This document shows positions 16,729 to 25,010 of a stretch of 64,000 nucleotides of DNA, piece by piece. The stretch is from Avedoeria sp964651245. GTDB lineage: Bacteria > Chloroflexota > Anaerolineae > Epilineales > Epilineaceae. The DNA is taken from positions 248,001-312,000 of the forward strand of contig CAZYVI010000001.1 in assembly GCA_964651245.1 (NCBI GenBank), read 5' to 3'. The translations under genes were made by a program, and so were the position numbers. Each line of letters starts with the position of its first letter. The stretch's first letter is position 1. The notes beneath the pieces were generated by a model. It was not told the DNA's origin and ran no database searches. It saw only the letters and a program-made list of their open reading frames with translations.

Positions 16729-17508
16729 TCAGTGCCCGATCGGCCCGCGCAGGCCCTCGCCGCCGTCGACGGCCACGATGGCGCCGGTGACGAACGGGCT
16801 CTGGGCGAAGTAGCGCACCGTGCGCACGACGTCGTCGACGTCGCCGACGCGGCCCAATGGCACCCGGGCGCGGGTCAGCGCCCCCCAGTCGTCGCCGACG
16901 TCGGCGCCGGACGGCGGCAGGATGGCGCCGGGGACGATCGCGTTGACGCGGACGGCGGGGGCCAGCTCGCGGGCCAGGATGCGCGTCAGGTGGATCAGCC
17001 CGGCCTTGCTGACGCCGTGCTGGACGTGCTCGCGCCAGGGGTGGACGCCCGAGAGGTCGGCCAGGTTGACGACGAGCGCCGTCTCGCCGTCGCGCCGCGG
17101 CGCGGCCGCCAGGTGCGGCGCCGCGGCCTGGCAGAGCAGGAACGGCGCCCGGAGGTTGACGTCGAGGGCGCGGTCCCAGTCGGCGGCGGTGATCGCGCCC
17201 AGCGGCTGGCGGTCGAACGTCGAGGCGCTGTTGACGACGACGTCGAGCCGGCCGAAGCGCTCCGCGGCGTCGGCCACCAGGGCGTCGATCGCGGCCGGGT
17301 CGGCCAGGTCGGCCGCCACGGCCGCCGCCTGGACGCCGTGCGCCGCGGCGTCGCGCGCCGTGGCCGCGGCGGCGGCGTGGGCCGTGCCGTAGTGGACCAC
17401 GACGTCGGCGCCGTCCGCCGCCAGGCCGAGGGCGATGGCGCGGCCGATGCGCCGGGCGGCGCCGGTGACGAGCGCGGCGCGTCCCGCCAGCGGACGGTCG
17501 ACGGTCAC
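16729..17508 (-). CDS. short-chain reductase, FolM/pteridine-reductase-like, with Tyr-to-His change
   Basis: 259-residue Rossmann-fold oxidoreductase. The NADP-binding loop TGAARRIGRAIAL has Arg-Ile after the glycine-rich turn, the variant typical of pteridine reductases and FolM (TGxxxRxG). NSAS and NLADLSG follow. The catalytic block aligns without gaps to the D-x12-Y-x3-K spacing of PTR1: Asp151, residue 164, Lys168. Residue 164, normally the catalytic Tyr, is His (HGVSKAG; codon CAC read directly). It sits between folE and folB and the operon has no folA, so a dihydropterin/dihydrofolate reductase role is a fair inference, provided the His can substitute. GTG 17508 is 8 nt after the folE stop. 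Confidence 0.8.
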   Translation of the reverse strand: MTVDRPLAGRAALVTGAARRIGRAIALGLAADGADVVVHYGTAHAAAAATARDAAAHGVQAAAVAADLADPAAIDALVADAAERFGRLDVVVNSASTFDRQPLGAITAADWDRALDVNLRAPFLLCQAAAPHLAAAPRRDGETALVVNLADLSGVHPWREHVQHGVSKAGLIHLTRILARELAPAVRVNAIVPGAILPPSGADVGDDWGALTRARVPLGRVGDVDDVVRTVRYFAQSPFVTGAIVAVDGGEGLRGPIGH

Positions 17509-17516
17509 CGTCGGCC

Positions 17517-18245
17517 TCAGCGGCCGATCAGGCGGTAGAACTCGTCGCGCAGCGCCGGGTCGGCGGCGAACGATCCACGGCGGGCGGTGGTGACCATGTT
17601 CACGCCGTGCTTCTTGACCCCGCGCAGGCTGGCGCAGCTGTGCTCGCCCTCGAGCACGACCATCGCGCCCACCGGGTCGAGCGCCGTGACGAGGCTGTCG
17701 GCGATCTCGTTCGTCAGCCGCTCCTGGATCTGGAGGCGGCGGGCGAACATGTCGACCAGCCGCGGGATCTTCGACAGGCCGACGACCCGGTCGCGCGGCA
17801 CGTAGGCGACGTGGGCGCGGCCGGTGAACGGCAGGAGGTGGTGCTCGCACATCGACTGGAAGTCGATCCCGGCCACGACGATCATCTCGCCCTCGCCGTA
17901 GGCCACGTCGAACAGCGCGCCGTTGAGGATCGTGTCGATGTCCTGGCCGTAGCCGGCGAGCACTTCGCGGTACATCTTGGCCACGCGGTGCGGCGTCTTG
18001 CGCAGGCCGTCGCGGCCCGGATCCTCGCCCAGCAGCGCCAGCAGGCGCTCGACCAGGCCCTCGATCTCGGCCGCGTGGGGGCCGGCGGGGGTGGCGGCGG
18101 CGCGCTCGGCGCCGTGGGCCGCTGCCTCGCCGTCGCGCGCGCCCGGCCCGAAGACCTGCAGTGGCGCCCGCTCGGCCACGGCGGGTCGGAGGCGGGCCGC
18201 CGATCGGCCGTTGGCGGCGTTCCGGTGGGGAGTGGGCAGCGACAT
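17517..18245 (-). CDS. folE: GTP cyclohydrolase I
   Basis: 242-residue enzyme that opens and rearranges GTP to dihydroneopterin triphosphate, the first step of folate synthesis. Zinc ligands are Cys133 and His136 in SMCEHHLLPF and Cys204 in EHSCASLRGV. RKTPHRVAKMY and GLSKIPRLVDMFARRLQIQERLT are family hallmarks. The N-terminal ~58 residues are a low-complexity extension. ATG 18245 has AAAGGACG upstream. It heads the minus-strand operon folE-reductase-folB-folK-GNAT. The 113-nt gap behind it holds a weak -10 candidate (TAACAT near 18332) that I do not list separately. Confidence 0.95.
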   Translation of the reverse strand: MSLPTPHRNAANGRSAARLRPAVAERAPLQVFGPGARDGEAAAHGAERAAATPAGPHAAEIEGLVERLLALLGEDPGRDGLRKTPHRVAKMYREVLAGYGQDIDTILNGALFDVAYGEGEMIVVAGIDFQSMCEHHLLPFTGRAHVAYVPRDRVVGLSKIPRLVDMFARRLQIQERLTNEIADSLVTALDPVGAMVVLEGEHSCASLRGVKKHGVNMVTTARRGSFAADPALRDEFYRLIGR

Positions 18246-18358
18246 GGCAAATTCGTCCTTTGGCACAGCGCCACGAAATGCGAACGCCGCGCCGGGCGCG
18301 CGGCACCCCTTCGTCGCCCGCGGCGGCGCGGATGTTACACCGCGCCGGGGGCCGCGGT

Positions 18359-21300
18359 TCAGTCGAGGGGCGCGCGGCTGCGGTCGGGCCCGGCGCCCGC
18401 CGCCGGCGACGGCCGGCAGATGAACGGCAGCGCCGTGCCGCAGGCCGTGGCGCGGCTGGCCGGCGACCGCGGGTCGCTGCCCGCGGCGGCCTCGCAACCG
18501 TCGGTCGCGCCGTCGCCGTCGCTGTCGGCCGCCAGGCCGAACGTGCCCAGCCGCCACTCCGCCGCATCGTCGAGGCCGTCGTCGTCGGAGTCGGCGTCGT
18601 CGGGCCAGGTCAAGGCGCGCAGGACCTCGTCGGCGTTCGCCAACCCGTCGCCGTCCGCGTCGGCGGAGGCGTCCACGCGCGTGTAGCGCCACTGCAGCGG
18701 GGCTGGCGAGAGGCGCGGCGCCGCCGCCGGCATGCCGGCGACCCCGCCCGCGGGGCGCGCCCGCGCGATGGTGCTGCGGTCGAGCGCGACGGTCACCGCA
18801 CCCGGCGGCGGCGGCGCGAAGCCGGCGAAGACGTACGGCCCCGCGCCGGCCCCCGTCACCGCCGTGGCCGGCGCGCCGTTCACCGTCAGGGCCGACGGGC
18901 GCACGCCCTCGACCGGCCCGTCGAACGTCACGGCGTAGCGCTCGAGCGCCACGACGTACGGGTGGAGGTGGAACGGCTCGACGTAGACCGCCTCGACCGG
19001 CGCGCCGCCGGGGACGAGGCCGCGCCCCAACACGCCGGCGTCGGTGGTCGACGCGCCGGCGGCCGGGTTCCCGCCGTCGGCGATCACCGGCGGGCGGGCG
19101 CCGTCGAGCGCGACGAGGCCGCCCGCCGCCAGGCGCTGGCGGTCGCGGTTCACGGTGTCGACGAAGCGGTGCCAGCGCCAGAACACGGGGTCGCGCGGGG
19201 CCGTGGGCGGGTTGAGCATGTCGCCGCCGACGAGGAGGTGGACCGTGTTGTGCCACGGCTCGGTGACGGCGCAGCCCAGCAGCCGGCGGTCGGCCGGGTA
19301 GTCGAGCAGGCGCAGCTGCCCGCCGCCGGTGACGTCACAGGGCATCTGGTTCCAGCCGCGCCGGGCGCCGCCCGCCGCGGTGAAGCTGGCCGGCTTGGCG
19401 AACGGGCGGACGATCGCGTTGCGCGAGGCGTGGTCGATGTCGGGGCCGCGCGGGATCGGCTGGGCGGCGTCCCAGGTGCCGATCTCGGGGTAGCCGAACT
19501 CGTGGCGCCAGCGGTTGAAGCGGTCGAGGAACTGGACGTGGAAGTCGAAGAACAGCGCGCCGTCGTAGAACGGCTGGTCGAAGGCGTAGCGCTGGTGCCA
19601 CAGCGCGTGCTCGCGCAGCACGAACTGGGTGTGGTTCGCGGTGTAGAAGTCCTCGGCCTGCCGCGTGCTCGACGTTGCGTTGCGCTCGACGTTGAGCGTG
19701 ACGCTGTCGCTGCAGCCGCCGACGCCGTCGCGGACCGTCACCCAGACGCGCCGCGCCACCGGGCCGACGTTGTTGGGGTGCCGCTGGCCGGGCGCCGGCT
19801 TCCAGTACAGCGCCAGGGTCGCCGAGCGCAGGTCGGCCGCCCGCAGCGGCACCGTGCGCCAGCCGCTGGCCGTGCTCTCGCTGTAGTCGGCGATCGCCTC
19901 GCCCTCGAAGCCCCAGGCGTAGCTGTAGCTGCCGCGCGTCGGGCTGACCGCGGCGCGCAGCGCCACGCGCTGGCCGACGTTCACCGTGCCGGTGCGCGGC
20001 GTGATCGTCACCTGGCAGGTCGTCGGCAGGGTGGCGGTGGGCGCCGGCGTCGGCGGCAGCGGCGTCGGCGTCGGGCCGGCGAGCGTCGGGACGGCGGCGG
20101 GCGGCGTCGGGCGCGGCGTCGGCGCGCCGTCGCTGCGGGCGGCGGCAAAGCGCAGGCCGGTCAGGGCCTCGCCGGCGAAGCCCCGGGCCCAGACGCCCAG
20201 TGACGCCGCGCCCGAGAGCGCGAAGCCGTCGGGCGGGGCGACGGTGACCTGGTAGACGCCGGGCTGGGCCACCGCCACCCGGAACGCGCCGTCCTCGGCC
20301 GTGACCACCGAGTGGACTTCGGGGCCGACCACGCTCACGCGGGCCCCGGCCAACGGCCGCGCCTCGGCGCCGCCGATGTCGTCGACGACGCCGGCGATGT
20401 CGGTCAGGCCGGCCGCCACCAGCCAGTCGCAGTCGCCGTAGGCGTAGCGCTGCCCGGACGATGTGCTGACCGACAGCCGCGCCCCGCCGCGGCCCAGCGC
20501 GCGGCGCGCCCGGACGTCGCGTCGCCACGGCCGGTTGGCGGCGGCTTCGCCGCTGGACACGACGACGGTCTCGCCGTCGGGCAGACGCTCCTCGACGATC
20601 GCCTGGACCGGCGCGGCGCCGTCGGCGTTCACGTTGAGCACCAGGCCGACGGCCTCGCCGGCCACGTAGAGCGGGCCGCTGTCGCCGGTCAGGCAGCCGC
20701 GGTCGGTGGCCACCGACGCCGCCAGGCGCGGCACCGCCGTCGTCTCGCCCGTCACCGGCACCGTCCAGAGCGGCCGGGCCGGGTCGTCGGTGCGGATCAG
20801 GACGAAGTCCTGCCAGGCGCCGTCGGCCGTCGGCGCGAAGCGGACCGTCAGGCCGCGCTCCTCGCCCGGCAGCAGCACGGCGTTGGCGCTCCACGGCGCC
20901 GGCAACCGGAACGGCGACGCCGCCGGGTCGTTCTGGAGATCGAGGCCGAAGACGGTCAGCGGCGACCGGCCGCGGTTGACGACCGTCAGGACGCGGTCGG
21001 CGCTGCCGCCGCGGCCGAGGCGGTCGAACGCCAGACCGTCGGGCCGCACCGCCAGGTGCGGGCCGTCGGGCGCCACGACCTCGAACGCGCAGTCGGCCTC
21101 GGCCGCCGGCGCGCCGCCGCCCGCGTCGCGGTAGGCGCGCCAGACGATGCGCCGCGTCCCCAGCGCCTCGCCCGCCGGCAACGCGATGCCGAACGATTGG
21201 CCGCCGGCCACGGCGCGCCGGTCGGCCAGCGTCCGCACGGCGCCGCTGGGCGCGAGGTCGAGGATCGAAACCACCGCCGCCGCCGCGCCGCGCACGGCGA

Positions 21301-21886
21301 AGCGCAGCACGACCTCGTCGCCGGCGACGGCCGTGGCCGCCGCGGCGCCGGTGGCGCAACCCGAGGAGGCGGCCACGTCGATCGCCAGCGCCGCCGGCGC
21401 GCCGCGGCGCTGGGCGAACGCCAGCGGTGCGCCGAGGGCCGCAGGGGCGGCGTCGGGCGCGGCGGTGAAGTCGAGGCTGGCGGCGGTCGCGCTCGAGGCG
21501 CTCCAGCCGGCCGGCAGCTCGACGGTGGCGGTGTAGCGGCCGGCGGCGGCGACCGGCAGCCCGAAGCGCCCGTCGCCGTCCGTCAGCGCGGTCGCCACCG
21601 CGCCGCCGGGCCCGTCGAGTTGGACGCGCCGCCCGGCGAGCGCCGCCTCGGCCGCGCCGCGCCGCCCGTCGCCGTCGGCGTCGTCGAACACGGCGCCGAG
21701 GACGGCCCGCGCCGGCGTGACGGGGTGCAGACCGCCGTCGGCGGGTTGCGCCGCGGCCGGACCGCCGCCGGCGCCGGGCGCCGCCGCCAGGCCGAGGGCG
21801 GCGAGGGCCGCGGGCCGAAGCGATGCGAAGCGCGCGCGCCGCCGAGCGGGGCGCGGATCGGGCAGGGGTGGGCGCGAAGCGGGCAC
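18359..21886 (-). CDS. giant secreted multidomain protein with tyrosinase-like domain
   Basis: 1175-residue secreted protein. In order: signal peptide (to about residue 47); an SdrD-B-like domain with DDADGDG (58-130); several beta-sandwich segments, one like ASH/HYDIN domains (about 290-400); a carboxypeptidase-regulatory-like domain (near 520-570); a Pro/Thr linker (about 587-622); a PKD-like domain; a tyrosinase-like domain (about 742-930); and calcium-binding DxDxDG type-3 repeats (1074-1140). In the tyrosinase domain the CuB site looks intact (WHNTVH near 879, then DPVFWRWHRFVD near 905), but the CuA third His in the usual FLPWHR is replaced (FLDRFNRW). It may thus be a structural or altered copper domain. 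GTG 21886 is chosen for GGAG 7 nt upstream; TTG 21955 is the longest alternative. Confidence 0.8.
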   Translation of the reverse strand: MPASRPPLPDPRPARRRARFASLRPAALAALGLAAAPGAGGGPAAAQPADGGLHPVTPARAVLGAVFDDADGDGRRGAAEAALAGRRVQLDGPGGAVATALTDGDGRFGLPVAAAGRYTATVELPAGWSASSATAASLDFTAAPDAAPAALGAPLAFAQRRGAPAALAIDVAASSGCATGAAAATAVAGDEVVLRFAVRGAAAAVVSILDLAPSGAVRTLADRRAVAGGQSFGIALPAGEALGTRRIVWRAYRDAGGGAPAAEADCAFEVVAPDGPHLAVRPDGLAFDRLGRGGSADRVLTVVNRGRSPLTVFGLDLQNDPAASPFRLPAPWSANAVLLPGEERGLTVRFAPTADGAWQDFVLIRTDDPARPLWTVPVTGETTAVPRLAASVATDRGCLTGDSGPLYVAGEAVGLVLNVNADGAAPVQAIVEERLPDGETVVVSSGEAAANRPWRRDVRARRALGRGGARLSVSTSSGQRYAYGDCDWLVAAGLTDIAGVVDDIGGAEARPLAGARVSVVGPEVHSVVTAEDGAFRVAVAQPGVYQVTVAPPDGFALSGAASLGVWARGFAGEALTGLRFAAARSDGAPTPRPTPPAAVPTLAGPTPTPLPPTPAPTATLPTTCQVTITPRTGTVNVGQRVALRAAVSPTRGSYSYAWGFEGEAIADYSESTASGWRTVPLRAADLRSATLALYWKPAPGQRHPNNVGPVARRVWVTVRDGVGGCSDSVTLNVERNATSSTRQAEDFYTANHTQFVLREHALWHQRYAFDQPFYDGALFFDFHVQFLDRFNRWRHEFGYPEIGTWDAAQPIPRGPDIDHASRNAIVRPFAKPASFTAAGGARRGWNQMPCDVTGGGQLRLLDYPADRRLLGCAVTEPWHNTVHLLVGGDMLNPPTAPRDPVFWRWHRFVDTVNRDRQRLAAGGLVALDGARPPVIADGGNPAAGASTTDAGVLGRGLVPGGAPVEAVYVEPFHLHPYVVALERYAVTFDGPVEGVRPSALTVNGAPATAVTGAGAGPYVFAGFAPPPPGAVTVALDRSTIARARPAGGVAGMPAAAPRLSPAPLQWRYTRVDASADADGDGLANADEVLRALTWPDDADSDDDGLDDAAEWRLGTFGLAADSDGDGATDGCEAAAGSDPRSPASRATACGTALPFICRPSPAAGAGPDRSRAPLD

Positions 21887-21974
21887 GGGCAGGCTCCGAA
21901 GGGGGTCGCGGACGCAACCAGCGCGCCGGCCGCTGGGCCGTCGCGCCACCGACAACGATGGCGCCCGCGCGTGG

Positions 21975-22691
21975 TTACGCCGGGTCGACGACGCCGGCCA
22001 GCGCGGCGAGCCGCTCGACCACGGCGTCGACGTCGGCTAGGTCGTCGACGACGGCGTCGGCGCCGGCGGCGGCGAGCGCGGCGGCGTCGTGGTCGCCGGT
22101 GGCCACGGCCAGGGCGCGGAAGCCGTTGGCGTGGGCCGCCGCCACGTCCAGCGGGGTGTCGCCGATCACGACGACGCCGCCGGGCCGCGCCAGCGCGCCG
22201 GCCCCGCCGATGCGCTCGGCGGCGCGGGCCACGAGGGCCGGGCGCGACTCGGCGTCGTCGGCCCAGCCGCCCTCGTCGAGCGGCGGGCCGAAGCCGTAGT
22301 GGGCCAGCTTCATCCGCCCGGTGCGCCGGAAGTTGCCGGTGGCGACGCCGACCCGCGCCCCGGGCCGCTCGGCCAGGCGCGCCACGACGGCGTGGGCGCC
22401 GGGCAGGGCGCGGCCGGCGGTCTCGTGGAGCGTGACGGCCAGGTGGGCGGCGTAGGCGTCGGCGAATCGCACCAGCCAGGCTTCGAAGCCGCCCTCGAGG
22501 TCGTCGACGTCGCGGCCGGCGCGCGCCACGAGGTCGCGGACGATGGCGCGGTCGGTCCGGCCGGCGAACGAGACGCCGGCCAGGGCGTCGCGGGCGCCCA
22601 GCAGGTCGCGGGCGGCGCGGTCCATGGCGCGCAGGCCGGCGCCGCCGGTAGCCAGCAGCGTCAGGTCGATGTCGAACAGGAACACGCCCAC
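21975..22691 (-). CDS. HAD-superfamily phosphatase, phosphoglycolate-phosphatase-like
   Basis: 238-residue HAD hydrolase with the nucleophile motif FLFDIDLTLL (Asp7, Asp9), motif II in GVATGN and motif IV VVIGDTPLDVAAA. A helical cap lies between motifs I and II, as in phosphoglycolate phosphatase and related type C1 enzymes. Substrate is unknown. GTG start 22691 is 6 nt after the DUF1800 stop, so it is co-transcribed with that gene. Confidence 0.85.
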   Translation of the reverse strand: MGVFLFDIDLTLLATGGAGLRAMDRAARDLLGARDALAGVSFAGRTDRAIVRDLVARAGRDVDDLEGGFEAWLVRFADAYAAHLAVTLHETAGRALPGAHAVVARLAERPGARVGVATGNFRRTGRMKLAHYGFGPPLDEGGWADDAESRPALVARAAERIGGAGALARPGGVVVIGDTPLDVAAAHANGFRALAVATGDHDAAALAAAGADAVVDDLADVDAVVERLAALAGVVDPA

Positions 22692-22697
22692 GCGGCG

Positions 22698-24311
22698 CTA
22701 CCGCCAGAGCCCGTAGGGGCTGTCGAGGATGAGCGCCACCATCTCGCGGATCCGCGGCCGCTGGGCCGGGGTGAGCGCCTCGAACTCGGTCCCGCCGGTC
22801 GTCAGGTAGTCGACGAGGACGGCGCGGTCGGCGGCGAGCATCGGGCGGGCCAGGAGGCGGTCGATCCAGTGGTCGACGACCTGGCCGGCGGTGCGGGCGT
22901 CGCCCGGGGTCTGGGCCACGACGTCGATCGGGCTCTCGGGCGCACCGCCGATCGGGCGGCCGTTGGCGCCGCGCGGCACGCTGCCGACGAGGTCGAGGGC
23001 GAAGTTCCAGCGCGCCAGCAGGCCCGACGAGCTGGCCCAGGCGACCTTGACGTCGGGATAGCCGTCGGGGGTCGGCCAGTAGAACGGCAGCTGCCCGGCC
23101 AGCGGCAGCAGGCCGGCGGCGCTGCGGCCGCGGCGCGACGTCGTGAACACCGCCAGGGCGTCGAAGTGGGCCGGCTCGGCGCCCAGGGCGCGGATGGCGC
23201 GGGCGCAGTAGTCGATCGGCCGGCTGTACCGGCCGCCGAAGCGGCCGAACGCGGCGGCGAACTCCGGCGAGGTCAGGATCGTGCGGACCATCGAGCGCAG
23301 ATCGCCGTCGCGGACGCGGTAGTCGGCCGCGACGCGGTCCACCAGCGCCGGCACGTCGGCCAGCGGGTCGTCGCACACGAAGCGGCGGACGAGCTTGGTG
23401 GCCACGAAGCGCGGCGTGGCGTCGTGGTCGCACAGCAGGTCGATGACCTGGTGGCCGTCCTGCTGACCCTGGCGGGCTGGGATGGCCCGGCCCAGCACGC
23501 GCTTGGCGCCCTGGTCGTGGACGTTGTCGCGGTACTGGAACGTGCCGGGCGCGCCGCGGGCGCCCTGCCCGCCGCGGGCGACGGTCCAGCCGGTGAAACA
23601 GCGCGCCACCTCCTTGATGTCGTCCTCGGTGTACGGCACGCCGTCGACGGCGACGCCCAGGCTGTGGAGCTCCATGATCTCGCGGGCGTAGTTCTCGTTG
23701 ATGCGGCGGGCCTGGTTCGTGTCGTTGTCGAGGTACATCAGCATCGCCGGCGACTGGGCCGAGGCGGTGAGGATGGCCTTGAACGTGCCCAGCGCATGGC
23801 GCCGCGCGACCTCGCGGTCGTCGACGATCCGCAGCTGGCCCGGGCCGGCCTGGCCGGCGAAGACGGTGAAGTGGTCGTTCCAGAAGTCGACCAGAACCTC
23901 GTAGAGCTGGCGGGGGCTGAACCACTGCCGCAGCAGCGTGCCGCTGATGAGGTGCGGCACCGACTGCCCGACGTTGCCGGCCATCAGCGCCTCGGGCGTC
24001 GCGCCGTAAGCCGTCAGCCCGCGGGCGACGAGCGCGGCGTCGTCGAACGGATCGGGCAGCGCGGCGGGGTCGAGCTGGGTCTCGATCCACGCCGCCGCGC
24101 CCATCCGCCGCGCCGCGGCCACATCGCCGGGCCGGGCGCCGAACGCGGCGCGTTGCCACAGCAGCGCCTCGAGGTCGGGCGGCGGCATGTCGGCGGCGGT
24201 GCGCGCTGCCCAGCGCACGCCCGGTCGGACGCCGCGGGCGAGGTCGGCGGCCGGCACGGCGGCCAGCGCGGCGGCGCCGCGGCCGAGGAACGAGCGGCGG
24301 GTCAGGGCCAT
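22698..24311 (-). CDS. DUF1800 family secreted protein (Tat signal)
   Basis: 537-residue protein with a twin-arginine signal at the very start (LTRRSFLGRGAAALA) and the DUF1800 core, including FWNDHFTVF, NENYAREIMELHSLGV, FTGWTV and KLVRRFVCDDP. Function of DUF1800 is not known; it is usually followed by a DUF1501 gene, with which it is thought to act. No DUF1501 is here; instead the next gene is a HAD phosphatase. ATG 24311 has GGAGGTG 6 nt upstream; the 96-codon extension is antisense low-complexity sequence. Confidence 0.88.
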   Translation of the reverse strand: MALTRRSFLGRGAAALAAVPAADLARGVRPGVRWAARTAADMPPPDLEALLWQRAAFGARPGDVAAARRMGAAAWIETQLDPAALPDPFDDAALVARGLTAYGATPEALMAGNVGQSVPHLISGTLLRQWFSPRQLYEVLVDFWNDHFTVFAGQAGPGQLRIVDDREVARRHALGTFKAILTASAQSPAMLMYLDNDTNQARRINENYAREIMELHSLGVAVDGVPYTEDDIKEVARCFTGWTVARGGQGARGAPGTFQYRDNVHDQGAKRVLGRAIPARQGQQDGHQVIDLLCDHDATPRFVATKLVRRFVCDDPLADVPALVDRVAADYRVRDGDLRSMVRTILTSPEFAAAFGRFGGRYSRPIDYCARAIRALGAEPAHFDALAVFTTSRRGRSAAGLLPLAGQLPFYWPTPDGYPDVKVAWASSSGLLARWNFALDLVGSVPRGANGRPIGGAPESPIDVVAQTPGDARTAGQVVDHWIDRLLARPMLAADRAVLVDYLTTGGTEFEALTPAQRPRIREMVALILDSPYGLWR

Positions 24312-24384
24312 GGGGCACCTCCGGGTCGTCAGCGCCGCCGCCCGGCGCCGCTGGCACGCCCAACGCGCGGCCGGGCGATGGCGA

Positions 24385-24390
24385 TAGAAT
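24385..24390 (+). promoter_or_regulatory. -10 element (TAGAAT) for peroxiredoxin gene
   Basis: TAGAAT in the divergent gap between the DUF1800 gene and bcp, 111 nt upstream of GTG 24502. No clear -35. Confidence 0.45.
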
Positions 24391-24501
24391 ACACGGGCGC
24401 GGCACGGTCGCCCCGTCGTCGCCGACGTGTCGGCGCGCCGCCGCGAGGCGCGAACCCGCCCGCCGACCGGTGACCCTCCGCCCACGACCCAGGAGACGCC
24501 C

Positions 24502-24978
24502 GTGACGCTCGCCATCGGCGACCTCGCCCCCGACTTCACCCTGCCCGACCACGACGGCCGGCCCGTGGCCCTCGCCGACTTCCGCGGCCGCACCGTCATC
24601 CTCTACTTCTACCCGAAGGACGACACGTCGGGGTGCACCGCCCAGGCGTGCGGCTTCCGCGACGCCCAGCCGCGGGCCGCGGCGGCCGACGCCGTGATCC
24701 TGGGCGTCAGCCCCGACGATGCCGCGTCGCACCGCGCCTTCCGCGCCAAGCACGACCTCGACTTCCCGCTCCTCGTCGACGCCGACCACGCCGTGGCCGA
24801 GGCGTACGGCGCCTGGGGCCAGAAGTCGATGTACGGTCGAACCTACGACGGCATCCTGCGCAGCCACTTCGTCATCGGCCCCGACGGCCGGCTGCGCGAC
24901 GTGCGGATCAAGGTCAGCCCGGCCGACAGCGTCAAGCTGGCGCTGGCGGCGGCGACGGCAGCGGACCCGCCGGTCTAG
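24502..24978 (+). CDS. bcp: thioredoxin-dependent peroxiredoxin, Bcp/PrxQ type
   Basis: 158-residue peroxide reductase. Peroxidatic Cys45 and likely resolving Cys50 lie in DTSGCTAQACGFRD, the five-residue spacing that defines the Bcp/PrxQ subgroup. DFTLPDHDG starts the thioredoxin fold and VIGPDGRLR is near the end. GTG 24502 is supported by AGGAG at 24491-24495. It is monocistronic, with convergent aminotransferase downstream. Confidence 0.93.
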   Translation: MTLAIGDLAPDFTLPDHDGRPVALADFRGRTVILYFYPKDDTSGCTAQACGFRDAQPRAAAADAVILGVSPDDAASHRAFRAKHDLDFPLLVDADHAVAEAYGAWGQKSMYGRTYDGILRSHFVIGPDGRLRDVRIKVSPADSVKLALAAATAADPPV

Positions 24979-25010
24979 CGAGCGGGCGACCGAGCCGGAT
25001 CACCGGCGCG

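Noticed and set aside
18246..18358. Promoter TAACAT near 18332 for folE
   Set aside because: Only four of six bases fit, and no -35; too weak to list.
24312..24601. Extension of DUF1800 and of Bcp to the longest possible starts
   Set aside because: The extensions overlap each other on opposite strands, carry no conserved residues and lack ribosome sites; the chosen starts have GGAGGTG and AGGAG.
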